The translations under genes were made by a program, and so were the position numbers. The notes beneath the pieces were generated by a model. That model saw only the letters and a list, made by a program, of their open reading frames with translations, had not been told where the DNA came from and did no database searches. From an uncultured Prevotellaceae bacterium (GTDB lineage Bacteria > Bacteroidota > Bacteroidia > Bacteroidales > Muribaculaceae): a stretch of 62,275 nucleotides of DNA. The stretch is from assembly GCA_900318205.1 (NCBI GenBank), contig ONJS01000019.1, positions 1 through 62,275 on the forward strand. The letters run 5' to 3'. How positions within the stretch are numbered: position 1 is the first letter of the stretch; every line of letters begins with the position of its first letter. Below are positions 1-8,053 of the stretch, piece by piece.

Positions 1-1910
1 ACAAGACCTATGCCCACATCGATGGTGGCCCCAGCAACCCTGGCTACTTCACCGAGAAGGTTCCCGAGGCTTATGCTGTGTACACATCTGGCAACACGAC
101 GCTGTCGTTCTACTTCGACAACGACCGCAGTAGCCGCACAGGCACGACCTACGACCTGAACGATGGTCCCTCCGATCCTGGTTGGGTTACCGATTTCACC
201 AATGTCAATGTGAAGCAGGTGGTCTTTGACCCCTCGTTTGAGGCTGCGCGCCCGACGAGCACCTTCTACTGGTTCTCCGGAATGAGGAACCTTGAAGCCT
301 TCACTGGTCTGGAGTACCTGAACACCAGCGAGGTGGTGCGCATGGATAACATGTTCAACCGCTGCTATAAGTTGACAAGCCTGAACCTGGAAAAATTCAA
401 CATCTCGAAGGTGACCGACATGAGCGAGATGTTCAGGAACTGCACTGCTCTGCAGACCATCTATGTTGGCGATGGCTGGAATCTGACTGACATGGCTCTC
501 ACCGGCTCTCATAATGTGTTCAAGGACTGCACCAGTCTCGTGGGTGGCAAGGGCACGGCCTATGACGCCGCCCATGTAGATGCCGACTATGCCCACATCG
601 ACGGCGGCCTGAGCTATCCCGGTTACTTCACCGACAAGAATGCTATACTCAGGCCCTATGCCTGCTACACGGTGGACAACGCGACGCTGACGTTCTACTA
701 CGACGACCTGAGCAATAGCCGCCCGGGCACAACCTATGACCTGAACACGGGTAATGACACTCCCGCTTGGTCGGATTCAAATGACCCAATCGTCGAACAA
801 GTGACTAACGTGGTCTTTGACCCCTCGTTCGCCGATGCCCGCCCGACGAGTACATCTGCATGGTTTCGTGATATGGAAAATCTCAGGTCCATTACGGGAC
901 TCAGTTACCTGAACACCAGCGAGGTGACCAATATGGGTGAAATGTTCTCTGGCTGTATAACATTGGCGAGCATTGATATGAGCCATTTCAACACGTCCAA
1001 GGTGACCAATATGCAAAATATGTTCACTGCCTGCTATGGGCTGACGAGCCTTGACTTGAGCAGTTTCGACACGCGCAATGTGACCGACATGAGCGAGATG
1101 TTCTACTTCTGCACCAACTTGCTGAGCACTAACCTAAGAAGTTTCAATACGTCCAAGGTGACCGATATGCACTGGATGTTCTTTAACTGCTACGGTCTGC
1201 GCACTATCTATGCGGGCAATGCTTGGAGCACAGAGGCTGTAGCAAACGCCATATTAATGTTCCATGGCTGTACCAGTCTGGTGGGCGGTCAGGGCACAAC
1301 CTATAGTGAATCCAACCCGAGGGACGATACCTATGCCCACATCGACGGCGGCCCGAGCAACCCGGGTTACTTCACTGAATGGAAAGAGGCCTATGTTGTG
1401 TACACCGAGGAGAACACGACGCTGACGTTCTACTGCGACGACCAGCGTGATTCCCGCCCAGGCAGGATATACGACCTGAACGAGGGCATTATTCCTCCCG
1501 GTTGGGTAAATGACAATTATCTGAACACCAGCGAGGTGACCACGATGATTCGTATGTTCGCTAACTGCAGCCAATTGACGAGCCTCGACGTGAGCAACTT
1601 CAATACTGATAAGGTAGCCTATATGGCAGGAATGTTCAATTCCTGCACAAACATAACGAGCCTTGACTTGTGCAGTTTCAACACCTCTAATGTGACCAAT
1701 ATGCTCGAGATGTTCAACGGATGTTCCAGTCTGGAGACCATCAATGTGAGTGATGGTTGGAGCACCGCAGCCTTGAGCGAAGACTATCTGATGTTCATGG
1801 ACTGCAACAGCCTCGTTGGTGGTGAGGGCACGGCCTACGATGCCAACCACGTGAATGCCTCCTATGCCACCACCTGCGCGACACCCGCCAGGGCACGACC
1901 TACGACCTGA
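1..1910 (+). CDS. BspA-like 26-residue-repeat surface protein, 5' end outside window, 3' end frameshifted
   Basis: The reading frame is open from the left edge (codons start at base 3), so the true start and signal peptide lie upstream. The protein is built of about 190-residue modules. Each has a lead-in (AYACYT..NTTLTFYY..TTYDLN..GW), a conserved VVFDPSFADARPTST block, one to three copies of the 26-residue repeat (NTSEVTNM..MF..C..LTSLDLS; BspA/DUF285, TIGR02167 type) and a closing YAHIDGGPSNPGYF block. These repeats are known from surface proteins of oral and gut bacteria that bind host proteins or other cells; the role here is inferred. The third module lacks about 39 residues between GW (about 1502) and YLNTSEV (about 1520). 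Near 1868 the frame is lost inside the module joint and translation ends at 1910, while homology continues in another frame to 2644. Confidence 0.8.
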   Translation, partial: KTYAHIDGGPSNPGYFTEKVPEAYAVYTSGNTTLSFYFDNDRSSRTGTTYDLNDGPSDPGWVTDFTNVNVKQVVFDPSFEAARPTSTFYWFSGMRNLEAFTGLEYLNTSEVVRMDNMFNRCYKLTSLNLEKFNISKVTDMSEMFRNCTALQTIYVGDGWNLTDMALTGSHNVFKDCTSLVGGKGTAYDAAHVDADYAHIDGGLSYPGYFTDKNAILRPYACYTVDNATLTFYYDDLSNSRPGTTYDLNTGNDTPAWSDSNDPIVEQVTNVVFDPSFADARPTSTSAWFRDMENLRSITGLSYLNTSEVTNMGEMFSGCITLASIDMSHFNTSKVTNMQNMFTACYGLTSLDLSSFDTRNVTDMSEMFYFCTNLLSTNLRSFNTSKVTDMHWMFFNCYGLRTIYAGNAWSTEAVANAILMFHGCTSLVGGQGTTYSESNPRDDTYAHIDGGPSNPGYFTEWKEAYVVYTEENTTLTFYCDDQRDSRPGRIYDLNEGIIPPGWVNDNYLNTSEVTTMIRMFANCSQLTSLDVSNFNTDKVAYMAGMFNSCTNITSLDLCSFNTSNVTNMLEMFNGCSSLETINVSDGWSTAALSEDYLMFMDCNSLVGGEGTAYDANHVNASYATTCATPARARPTT

Positions 1911-1960
1911 ACACGGGATATAACAAGCCCGATTGGCAAACTGACGCTATCTGTGAGAAT

Positions 1961-2644
1961 GTGACCAAAGTCGTCTTTGACCCGTCGTTCGCCGATGCGC
2001 GCCCAACGACCACCTTCTCCTGGTTCCGTACAATGAGAGAACTTGAATCCATCCCTGGCCTGCGCTACCTGAATACCAGCGAGGTGACCAATATGGAAGA
2101 AATGTTCTGTTACTGTATTAAATTGACGAGTCTTGACTTGAGCCATTTCAATACAGCCAAGGCGACAAAAATGTATGGCATGTTTGATGGGTGCAGTGGC
2201 CTGACGACTCTTGATTTGAGTGGTTTCAACCCGCCCAGGATGGCCGAGACGTCTAGTATGTTCGCATACTGCACTAATCTGAGGACCATCTATGGACGTA
2301 ATTGGGACACCAGTATCGTGTCGAACTCACATAATATGTTCTATAGATGCAACAGCCTGGTGGGTGGCCAGGGCACGACCTATGATCCCGACCACATTGA
2401 CAAGGCTTATGCCCACATCGACGGCGGCCCCGACAACCCTGGCTACTTCACCAAGAAGCCTGACCGGGGCGACGTGAACGGCGACGGCAATGTTGAAATC
2501 AGCGACGTGACCGCCCTGATCGACCTGCTGCTGGGCGGCGGCACCATCAGCAACCCCGTAGCCGACTGCAACCAGGACGGCAGCGTGAACATCAGTGACG
2601 TCACCGCTCTGATCAACTACCTGCTTAGCGGCACTTGGAATTAA
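1961..2644 (+). pseudogene. Out-of-frame 3' part of the BspA-like gene, with dockerin tail
   Basis: This is the continuation of the preceding gene in a different frame. Homology to the module starts at about 1868 (HLRDTRQGTTYDLN), before the first possible start, a GTG at 1961. It carries one module with VVFDPSFADARPTTT, three 26-residue repeats and the YAHIDGG closing block, then a type I dockerin pair: DVNGDGNVEISD at about 2470 and DCNQDGSVNISD at about 2566, ending in GTWN. There is no signal peptide, so it would not be exported if translated alone. Joining it to the upstream frame requires restoring about 100 bases that all other modules have. It could be a true pseudogene, a reversible recombination state, or an assembly collapse of repeats. 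Confidence 0.65.
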
Positions 2645-2666
2645 ACTTCATCAAAACCTAAGTTAT

Positions 2667-2703
2667 ATCCCTCATGCTCAAATCATGGGCGTGAGGGATT
2701 TTT
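2667..2703 (+). terminator. Rho-independent terminator, cluster type
   Basis: TCCCTCATGC and GCGTGAGGGA arms are followed by a T run. Almost the same hairpin follows the genes ending at 4027, 7562 and 13148 and the gene scrap ending at 17361. Confidence 0.85.
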
Positions 2704-2802
2704 ATATCGCTGAGAAATCAGTCGGTTGCGGTTCTTTTTTTGTGTTGTTGGCGGCTTTTTGGAGGGAGAGGTCATTTGTGTTTTGATTTTTGGGAGTTCC
2801 TT

Positions 2803-2913
2803 TTATTTCTTGATGTCGCTCATTGTGGTCCAGCGCTTAATGGCCTTACCTAAGTCGATCAGTGCCATGAACAGAGCTGCGAAATTCGTAAATTTCAATA
2901 ATTGTCTCATCAT
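2803..2913 (-). CDS. Possible small membrane-associated protein, 36 residues
   Basis: A short minus-strand frame starts with ATG ATG and reads MMRQLLKFTNFAALFMALI followed by DLGKAIKRWTTMSDIKK. It has an amphipathic or hydrophobic core of about 18 residues (LLKFTNFAALFMALIDL) and a basic tail. Codons look like ordinary coding sequence, and it fills the otherwise empty gap between two BspA-like genes. No convincing TAnnTTTG box or strong ribosome binding site precedes it, and no family is recognised. It may be a real small protein, a remnant, or chance. Confidence 0.35.
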   Translation of the reverse strand: MMRQLLKFTNFAALFMALIDLGKAIKRWTTMSDIKK

Positions 2914-3033
2914 GTCGTTGTTCGTGTAATTGGTTATTAATAAAAGTGTTAGTTAAATCTCAGTTATATATATAAGGCGACTACGGGAAATGGGCAATGG
3001 GCAAACCGATGATGATAATTGAAAAAACTTGAT

Positions 3034-3041
3034 TACCTTTG
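3034..3041 (+). promoter_or_regulatory. -7 box TACCTTTG upstream of the BspA-like gene at 3110
   Basis: This matches the Bacteroidota -7 consensus TAnnTTTG. A TTG at 3019-3021 is only 12 bases upstream, too close for the usual -33 box. The surrounding leader (GTGGTGAGCATC, CGCAAGATACTCCAAACC) is repeated almost unchanged at 4254-4320 in front of the next paralogue, so promoter and leader were duplicated with the gene. Confidence 0.55.
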
Positions 3042-3109
3042 TGGTGAGCATCTCGCAAGATACTCCAAACCGCCAACAATATTATTATTAACCAAAAATT
3101 CAGATAACT

Positions 3110-4027
3110 ATGAGCAAGAAACTACTTTTCAAACTAGCTGTCCTCGTGACGGCCATGATGTGTGCTCTCGGCGCCGCTGCCGCCGAGGCCTATGCCTGCT
3201 ACACGTCGTCGAACACGACGTTGACGTTCTACTACGACAACCAGCGCAGTTCCCGCACGGGCACGACCTACGACCTGAACACAGACGTCAATTTTACCGA
3301 TTGGCACAACGACGGCACCAATTACTATGTGACTCAGGTGGTCTTTGACCCCTCGTTCGCCAATGCCCGTCCGACGAGCACCAGTGATTGGTTCGATAGC
3401 ATGACGAACCTCGAATCCATCACGGGCATGAATTACCTGAACACCAGCGAGGTGACCAGTATGGCATGGATGTTCTTAGGCTGTAGAAAGCTTACAAGCC
3501 TTGATGTGAGCCACTTCAACACGTCCAAGGTGATATATATGACTCAAATGTTCTATAGATGCATTGGTTTGACGAGCCTTGACTTGTGCAGTTTCAATAC
3601 GTCCAAGGTGATAGATATGCAGTCTATGTTCGAGGAGAGCAATAAACTGCAGACCATCTATGTGGGCAATGATTGGAACACGGATGCCGTGGCATACTCC
3701 GATAATATGTTCAAGAACTGTACCAACCTGGTGGGCGGCAAGGGCACGACCTATGATGCCAACCATGTGGACAAGACCTACGCCCGCATCGACCGCGGCC
3801 CCTCGGCTCCTGGTTATTTCACAGCGAAGAACGCAGCCCAGCGTGGTGATGTTGACGGTGACGGCAGTGTGAACATCAGCGACGTGACGGCCCTGATCAA
3901 CTACCTGTTGAATGGCAATGCTTCGGGCATCAACCTGAGAGGTGCCGATTGCGACCAGGACGGCAGCATTAACATTAGCGACGTGACCGCACTGATTAAC
4001 TACCTACTGAGAGGCACTTGGAATTAA
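3110..4027 (+). CDS. BspA-like repeat surface protein with dockerin tail, one module
   Basis: A 305-residue secreted protein. Residues 1-24 are a signal peptide (MSKKLLFKLAVLVTAMMCAL, cut near AAAAEA). One complete module follows: lead-in AYACYTSSNTTLTFYY, VVFDPSFANARPTST, three 26-residue repeats between about residues 110 and 185, then YARIDRGPSAPGYF. The C-terminal 65 residues are a two-loop dockerin (DVDGDGSVNISD and DCDQDGSINISD). It is the smallest member of the cluster and the simplest view of the architecture. The ATG fits the signal peptide and lies about 70 bases after the TACCTTTG box. Surface or extracellular location is inferred; no sorting motif such as LPXTG or a lipobox is present. 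Its partner and function are unknown. Confidence 0.88.
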   Translation: MSKKLLFKLAVLVTAMMCALGAAAAEAYACYTSSNTTLTFYYDNQRSSRTGTTYDLNTDVNFTDWHNDGTNYYVTQVVFDPSFANARPTSTSDWFDSMTNLESITGMNYLNTSEVTSMAWMFLGCRKLTSLDVSHFNTSKVIYMTQMFYRCIGLTSLDLCSFNTSKVIDMQSMFEESNKLQTIYVGNDWNTDAVAYSDNMFKNCTNLVGGKGTTYDANHVDKTYARIDRGPSAPGYFTAKNAAQRGDVDGDGSVNISDVTALINYLLNGNASGINLRGADCDQDGSINISDVTALINYLLRGTWN

Positions 4028-4049
4028 ACTTCATCAAAACCTAAGTTAT

Positions 4050-4085
4050 ATCCCTCATGCTCAATCGCGGGTGTGAGGGATTTTT
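4050..4085 (+). terminator. Rho-independent terminator, cluster type
   Basis: TCCCTCATGC pairs with GTGTGAGGGA and is followed by TTTTT. Same family as the hairpin at 2667. Confidence 0.85.
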
Positions 4086-4253
4086 CTATTCTTGAAGCGA
4101 AAAAAAAGCAGCCCAGTACCATGGTTTGTGATGCTGACGGTAGTTGCGGCAATCATAACTGAAGGGGGACTTGCACCATCGCTTTACAGGACGAAGATTG
4201 AGCGTGAACAGTTTGAAATGGGCAAACCGATAATGAATTTGGAAAAAGTTTAT

Positions 4254-4261
4254 TACCTTTG
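4254..4261 (+). promoter_or_regulatory. -7 box TACCTTTG upstream of the BspA-like gene at 4325
   Basis: A TAnnTTTG match within a leader nearly identical to that at 3034. TTTG at 4238-4241 leaves only a 12-base spacer, the same odd spacing as in the other copy. Confidence 0.55.
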
Positions 4262-4324
4262 TGGTGAGCATCCCGCAAGATACTCCAAACCACCATCAAT
4301 ATTTTACTTAACCAATAAATCCTG

Positions 4325-5803
4325 ATGACTATGAGCAACAAACTACTTTTCAGACTGGTCGCCCTCATGACGGCTATGATGTGCGCTCTCGGCGCTAGGG
4401 CTCAAGAGGCCTACGCTTGCTACACACTGGATAACACGACGCTGACGTTCTACTACGACGACGATCGCAATATCCGCCCGGGCACTACCTACTTTCTGAA
4501 TACCGATAACAACGATGCCGGTTGGGACACCGATGGCACCAAAGCCAATGTGACTCGAGTGGTGTTTGACCCGTCATTCGCTGATGCTCGCCCGACGACC
4601 ACCTACGGCTGGTTTTATGGCATGACGAATCTTCAATCCGTCGAGGGCTTGGAGCATCTGAACACTAGTAAGGTGACCCGTATGGATTATATGTTCTATG
4701 ACTGCTACAGATTGACAAACCTCGACTTGAGTCATTTCAACACCGCCAAGGTGGAACGTATGTCTGCCATGTTCTCTCGCTGCTCTGGTTTGACGATGCT
4801 TGACTTGAGGCATTTCAACACAGCCACGGTAGACAACATGGAGTATATGTTCAATGCCTGCACGAGTCTGAGAACCATCTATGTCAGCATCGGATGGAGC
4901 ACAGCGGCTGTGATCGGGTCCCTAAATATGTTCTATAACTGTACCAGCCTGGTGGGAGGACAAGGCACGACCTTCGATTCAGGCCATGTGGATGCCTGCT
5001 ATGCCCACTTCGATGGTGGCACGAACAATCCGGGCTACTTCACCGAACTGAAAGAGGCTTATGCCTGCTACACACCTGAAAACACGACGTTGACGTTCTA
5101 CTACAACGGCCTGCGCATTGGCCGCCCAGGCAGAACCTACGACATGAACGAGGGAGAATACGATACCGGTTGGGACATTGATGAAACCAACCACGAGGTG
5201 ACCAAGGTGGTCTTTGACCCCTCGTTTGCTGATGCCCGCCCGACCACCACCTGGGGTTGGTTTTACAGAATGTGGAATCTTGAATCGATCGAAGGCTTGA
5301 CTTATCTTAACACCAGTGAGGTGACCGTTATGGCTTTCATGTTCGATAGCTGTTATAAATTGACGAGTCTAGATTTGAGCAGTTTCAACACGTCTCAGGT
5401 CTACGAGATACGACATATGTTCATCCACTGCAATAATCTGCGCACCATCTATGTGGGTGATGGCTGGACGACGGCTTCCATGAGCTACACTTGGGACATG
5501 TTCAAGAATTGCACCAGCTTGGTTGGCGGCTTGGGCACGACCTACGATGTCAACCATGTGGACAAGGACTATGCCCACATCGACGGCGGTCCCAGCAACC
5601 CCGGCTACTTCACCAAGAAGCCTGACCGGGGCGACGTGAACGGCGACGGCAATGTTGAAATCAGCGACGTGACAGCCCTGATCGACCTGCTGCTGGGTGG
5701 CGCCACCATCAGTAACCTGGCGGCCGACTGCAACCAGGACGGCAGCGTCAACATCAGCGACGTCACCGCCCTGATCGATTACCTGCTCTCAAACCATTGG
5801 TGA
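4325..5803 (+). CDS. BspA-like repeat surface protein with dockerin tail, two modules
   Basis: A 492-residue secreted protein. The start is either ATG at 4325 or the second ATG at 4331, which matches the MSKKLLF start of the neighbour. A signal peptide (LLFRLVALMTAMMCALGARA) is followed by two full modules. The first has VVFDPSFADARPTTT near residue 80 and the second near residue 300, and each closes with a YAH(F/I)DGG block. The dockerin occupies the last 60 residues (DVNGDGNVEISD and DCNQDGSVNISD). Its first half is nearly identical at DNA level to that of the gene ending at 2644, which indicates recent duplication or gene conversion. Unlike its neighbours it ends in SNHW and lacks the cluster-type terminator. 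Confidence 0.88.
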   Translation: MTMSNKLLFRLVALMTAMMCALGARAQEAYACYTLDNTTLTFYYDDDRNIRPGTTYFLNTDNNDAGWDTDGTKANVTRVVFDPSFADARPTTTYGWFYGMTNLQSVEGLEHLNTSKVTRMDYMFYDCYRLTNLDLSHFNTAKVERMSAMFSRCSGLTMLDLRHFNTATVDNMEYMFNACTSLRTIYVSIGWSTAAVIGSLNMFYNCTSLVGGQGTTFDSGHVDACYAHFDGGTNNPGYFTELKEAYACYTPENTTLTFYYNGLRIGRPGRTYDMNEGEYDTGWDIDETNHEVTKVVFDPSFADARPTTTWGWFYRMWNLESIEGLTYLNTSEVTVMAFMFDSCYKLTSLDLSSFNTSQVYEIRHMFIHCNNLRTIYVGDGWTTASMSYTWDMFKNCTSLVGGLGTTYDVNHVDKDYAHIDGGPSNPGYFTKKPDRGDVNGDGNVEISDVTALIDLLLGGATISNLAADCNQDGSVNISDVTALIDYLLSNHW

Positions 5804-5869
5804 TTAGAAATTAGGAATTAGAAATTAGGAATTGGCATCTGCGCTCCAAGTAATAGGGGTGCAGATGCC
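5803..5869 (+). terminator. Two 14-bp direct repeats and a terminator-like hairpin
   Basis: Two copies of ATTAGAAATTAGGA (5803-5816, 5817-5830) follow the stop codon. A hairpin comes next, with arms GGCATCTGC (5834-5842) and GCAGATGCC (5861-5869). The T tract after it is weak (TTCGTTTC), so its efficiency as a terminator is uncertain. The rest of the gap to 6074 holds only the -7 box at 6028. Confidence 0.5.
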
Positions 5870-6027
5870 TTCGTTTCATTCGTTAAATTCGCAGACCTAA
5901 AGATTTTCCGACTATAAACATAGCGGCTTGGCGCCTTAGCGTGAGGCCAGTTTGCGTGTGCGTGTGTTTTTTTGCCAAGCAGCGCCGAAATTGGGTGTAC
6001 TGATCGGGTAAAACAAATATTTTTTGC

Positions 6028-6035
6028 TAAATTTG
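6028..6035 (+). promoter_or_regulatory. -7 box TAAATTTG upstream of the gene at 6075
   Basis: A match to TAnnTTTG 40 bases before the start codon. No -33 TTG is found at the usual 19-21 base spacing. Confidence 0.5.
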
Positions 6036-6074
6036 CAGCAAATTGCATTATTCACATGTTAAATTGCTTATAAT

Positions 6075-7562
6075 ATGAAACATTCGTTACTTTTCCGTCT
6101 GGTCGTCCTGGTGACGGCCATGATGTGCGCCCTCGGCACCAGTGCCCAGGAGGCCTATGCAGTGTACACACCAGAGAATACGACGTTCACTTTCTACTAC
6201 GACAACGAGCGTAGCAGTCGCCCAGGCACCACCTACGACCTGAACACGGGCCACAACGACACTGGTTGGGAAACTGACGAGACCAATTACAATGTGACCA
6301 AGGTGGTCTTTGATCCCTCATTCGCTGATGCCCGCCCGACGAGCACTTTCTGCTGGTTCTATAACATGGAAAGCCTTGAAACCATTGAGGGCATTGAGTA
6401 CCTGAATACCAGCGAGGTGACCATTATGGGCTATATGTTCCATGGCTGTATTGCTCTGACATGCCTTGACCTGAGCACTTTCAACACATCCAAGGTGACC
6501 GAAATGAATGATATGTTCTACGATTGCATCAGCCTAAATACTATTTATGTTGGCGAGGGCTGGACAACGGAGGCTGTAGAGAATTCCATGCATATGTTCC
6601 ATTACCTCCTTAGTATAGTGGGCGGTCAGGGCACGACCTATAACGAATCCAACCCGAAGGACAAGACCTATGCCCACATCGACGGCGGCCCCAGCAACCC
6701 GGGCTATTTTCGTGAAGCCAAGGCCTATGTCTGCTACACGCCGGAGAATAATACGCTGACGTTCTACTACGACCGCCAGCGAGAAATCCGCCAAGGCACT
6801 ATCTACGATCTGAACACGGGCGGCAACCGGCCTGGCTGGCGCATCGATGACATATCCAGAGATGTCAGGAAGGTGGTATTTGACCCGTCGTTTGCCGGCG
6901 CTCGACCCACAAGCACATACTATTGGTTTGGAGGCATGCTCAACCTCGAAGCCATCGAGGGTTTGAAATACCTGAACACCAGTGAGGTGACCGACATGAA
7001 TTGTATGTTCGCTTACTGCGAAATATTGCCGAGCCTTGACTTGAGCAGTTTCAACACCGCCAATGTGACAGACATGTACTACATGTTCTCAAACTGCCAT
7101 GGCCTGAAACGCCTTGACTTGGGAAGTTTCAACACTGCCAAGGTAGAAAATATGGCCAGCATGTTCAGTGACTGCGAACATCTGCAGACCATCTATGTGA
7201 GTGATGAATGGAGCATAGCATCGTTGTTATTGTTATATCCTTCAGGTACGTTTACTGGCTGTACGAGCCTGGTGGGTGGCCAGGGCACGGCTTATGATCC
7301 CGCCCATACGGGAGCCGATTATGCCCACATCGACGGCGGCCCGAGCAACCCAGGCTACTTCACCGCGAAGAACGCAGTCCTGCGTGGTGACGTGAACTGC
7401 GACGGCCAAGTGAAAATTGAAGACGTGACGGCACTGATTGACCTGCTGCTGGGTGGCGGCACCATCAGTAACCCGGCGGCCGACTGCAACATTGATGCCA
7501 GGGTGAACATCAGCGATGTGACCGCCCTGATTAACTACCTGCTGAGAGGCACTTGGAATTAA
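6075..7562 (+). CDS. BspA-like repeat surface protein with dockerin tail, two modules
   Basis: A 495-residue secreted protein with signal peptide MKHSLLFRLVVLVTAMMCAL. Two modules have VVFDPSFADARPTST near residue 80 and VVFDPSFAGARPTST near residue 275, with two and three 26-residue repeats respectively. The first module closes with an unusual YNESNPKDKTYAHIDGG joint. The same joint variant (YSESNPRDDTYAHIDGG) occurs in the gene at 1-1910, so modules have been exchanged between genes. The dockerin has loops DVNCDGQVKIED and DCNIDARVNISD; in the second the usual Gly after Asp is Ala. It ends in RGTWN and is followed by the cluster terminator. Confidence 0.88.
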   Translation: MKHSLLFRLVVLVTAMMCALGTSAQEAYAVYTPENTTFTFYYDNERSSRPGTTYDLNTGHNDTGWETDETNYNVTKVVFDPSFADARPTSTFCWFYNMESLETIEGIEYLNTSEVTIMGYMFHGCIALTCLDLSTFNTSKVTEMNDMFYDCISLNTIYVGEGWTTEAVENSMHMFHYLLSIVGGQGTTYNESNPKDKTYAHIDGGPSNPGYFREAKAYVCYTPENNTLTFYYDRQREIRQGTIYDLNTGGNRPGWRIDDISRDVRKVVFDPSFAGARPTSTYYWFGGMLNLEAIEGLKYLNTSEVTDMNCMFAYCEILPSLDLSSFNTANVTDMYYMFSNCHGLKRLDLGSFNTAKVENMASMFSDCEHLQTIYVSDEWSIASLLLLYPSGTFTGCTSLVGGQGTAYDPAHTGADYAHIDGGPSNPGYFTAKNAVLRGDVNCDGQVKIEDVTALIDLLLGGGTISNPAADCNIDARVNISDVTALINYLLRGTWN

Positions 7563-7584
7563 ATCTCCAACAAAGTCTAGTTAT

Positions 7585-7620
7585 ATCCCTCATGCTCATC
7601 TCGGGCGTGAGGGATTTTTC
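7585..7620 (+). terminator. Rho-independent terminator, cluster type
   Basis: TCCCTCATGC pairs with GCGTGAGGGA and TTTTT follows. Same family as the hairpin at 2667. Confidence 0.85.
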
Positions 7621-7783
7621 TATTCATGAAGCGTAAAAAATACCGTTCAGCACCATTGTTTGTGATGCGGACGGTAGTACATCACAAAAACAATGTAACT
7701 ATAACAAATACCCACTGATCAGTTGTTAATATAAGTGTTAGTTAAATTTTTTGTGTATAAGGATGAAAAATAAGGAGTATTTT

Positions 7784-7814
7784 TTTGAGATTATTATTTT
7801 TTTTGCTATAATTG
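7784..7814 (+). promoter_or_regulatory. Promoter of a candidate ncRNA
   Basis: TTTG at 7784-7787, a 19-base spacer, and TATAATTG at 7807-7814. The -7 box has one mismatch to TAnnTTTG. Start of transcription is expected near 7821. Confidence 0.5.
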
Positions 7815-7820
7815 CAGCGC

Positions 7821-8010
7821 AAATAATACTTGATCTTACCGATGACGAGCGAGAGTAACATAAAGATTGTTAAGAATTGTCTGGGGATTTGGATAATTCC
7901 CGAGATTTGTTACCATCTCTTACTAACAGCCAATCTGCCATTATTCCGCCGCGCCCGCGCGGGCGGGTAATCTAAGGCTTCTCTTGCCAACGGGCAAGGG
8001 AGGCCGTTTT
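7821..8010 (+). ncRNA. Candidate structured small RNA of about 190 nt
   Basis: The stretch between the promoter at 7784-7814 and a strong terminator has no plausible reading frame but rich secondary structure. GAGAG-TAAC near 7850 can pair with GTTA-CCA-TCTC near 7910, enclosing GGGGA/TTCCC. A GC-rich hairpin at 7940-7971 (ATTATTCCGCC against GGCGGGTAAT) comes next. The last element, 7976-8010, is a 13-bp stem (GGCTTCTCTTGCC against GGCAAGGGAGGCC with an AACG loop) followed by TTTT. It ends just before the promoter of the LRR gene at 8054. No known RNA family was recognised. A transcribed leader of the LRR gene is the alternative. Confidence 0.45.
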
Positions 8011-8020
8011 CATTGTTTAT

Positions 8021-8028
8021 TACTTTTG
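8021..8028 (+). promoter_or_regulatory. -7 box TACTTTTG upstream of LRR gene 1
   Basis: This TAnnTTTG match sits in a short leader (TTTATTACTTTTGTTTAACC) repeated at 10454-10461 before LRR gene 2. No spaced -33 TTG is present in either copy. It lies about ten bases after the terminator of the candidate ncRNA. Confidence 0.5.
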
Positions 8029-8053
8029 TTTAACCATATAAATTACATACAAA

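Noticed and set aside
2726-2929. A 67-codon plus-strand frame in the gap after the first gene
   Set aside because: Hydrophobic, Phe-rich translation without ribosome binding site; the opposite-strand 36-codon frame is more protein-like.
4092-4325. A 77-codon plus-strand frame between two BspA-like genes
   Set aside because: It overlaps the duplicated leader (including the -7 box) of the next gene, and the equivalent leader at 3019 has different frame content, so it is a non-coding leader.
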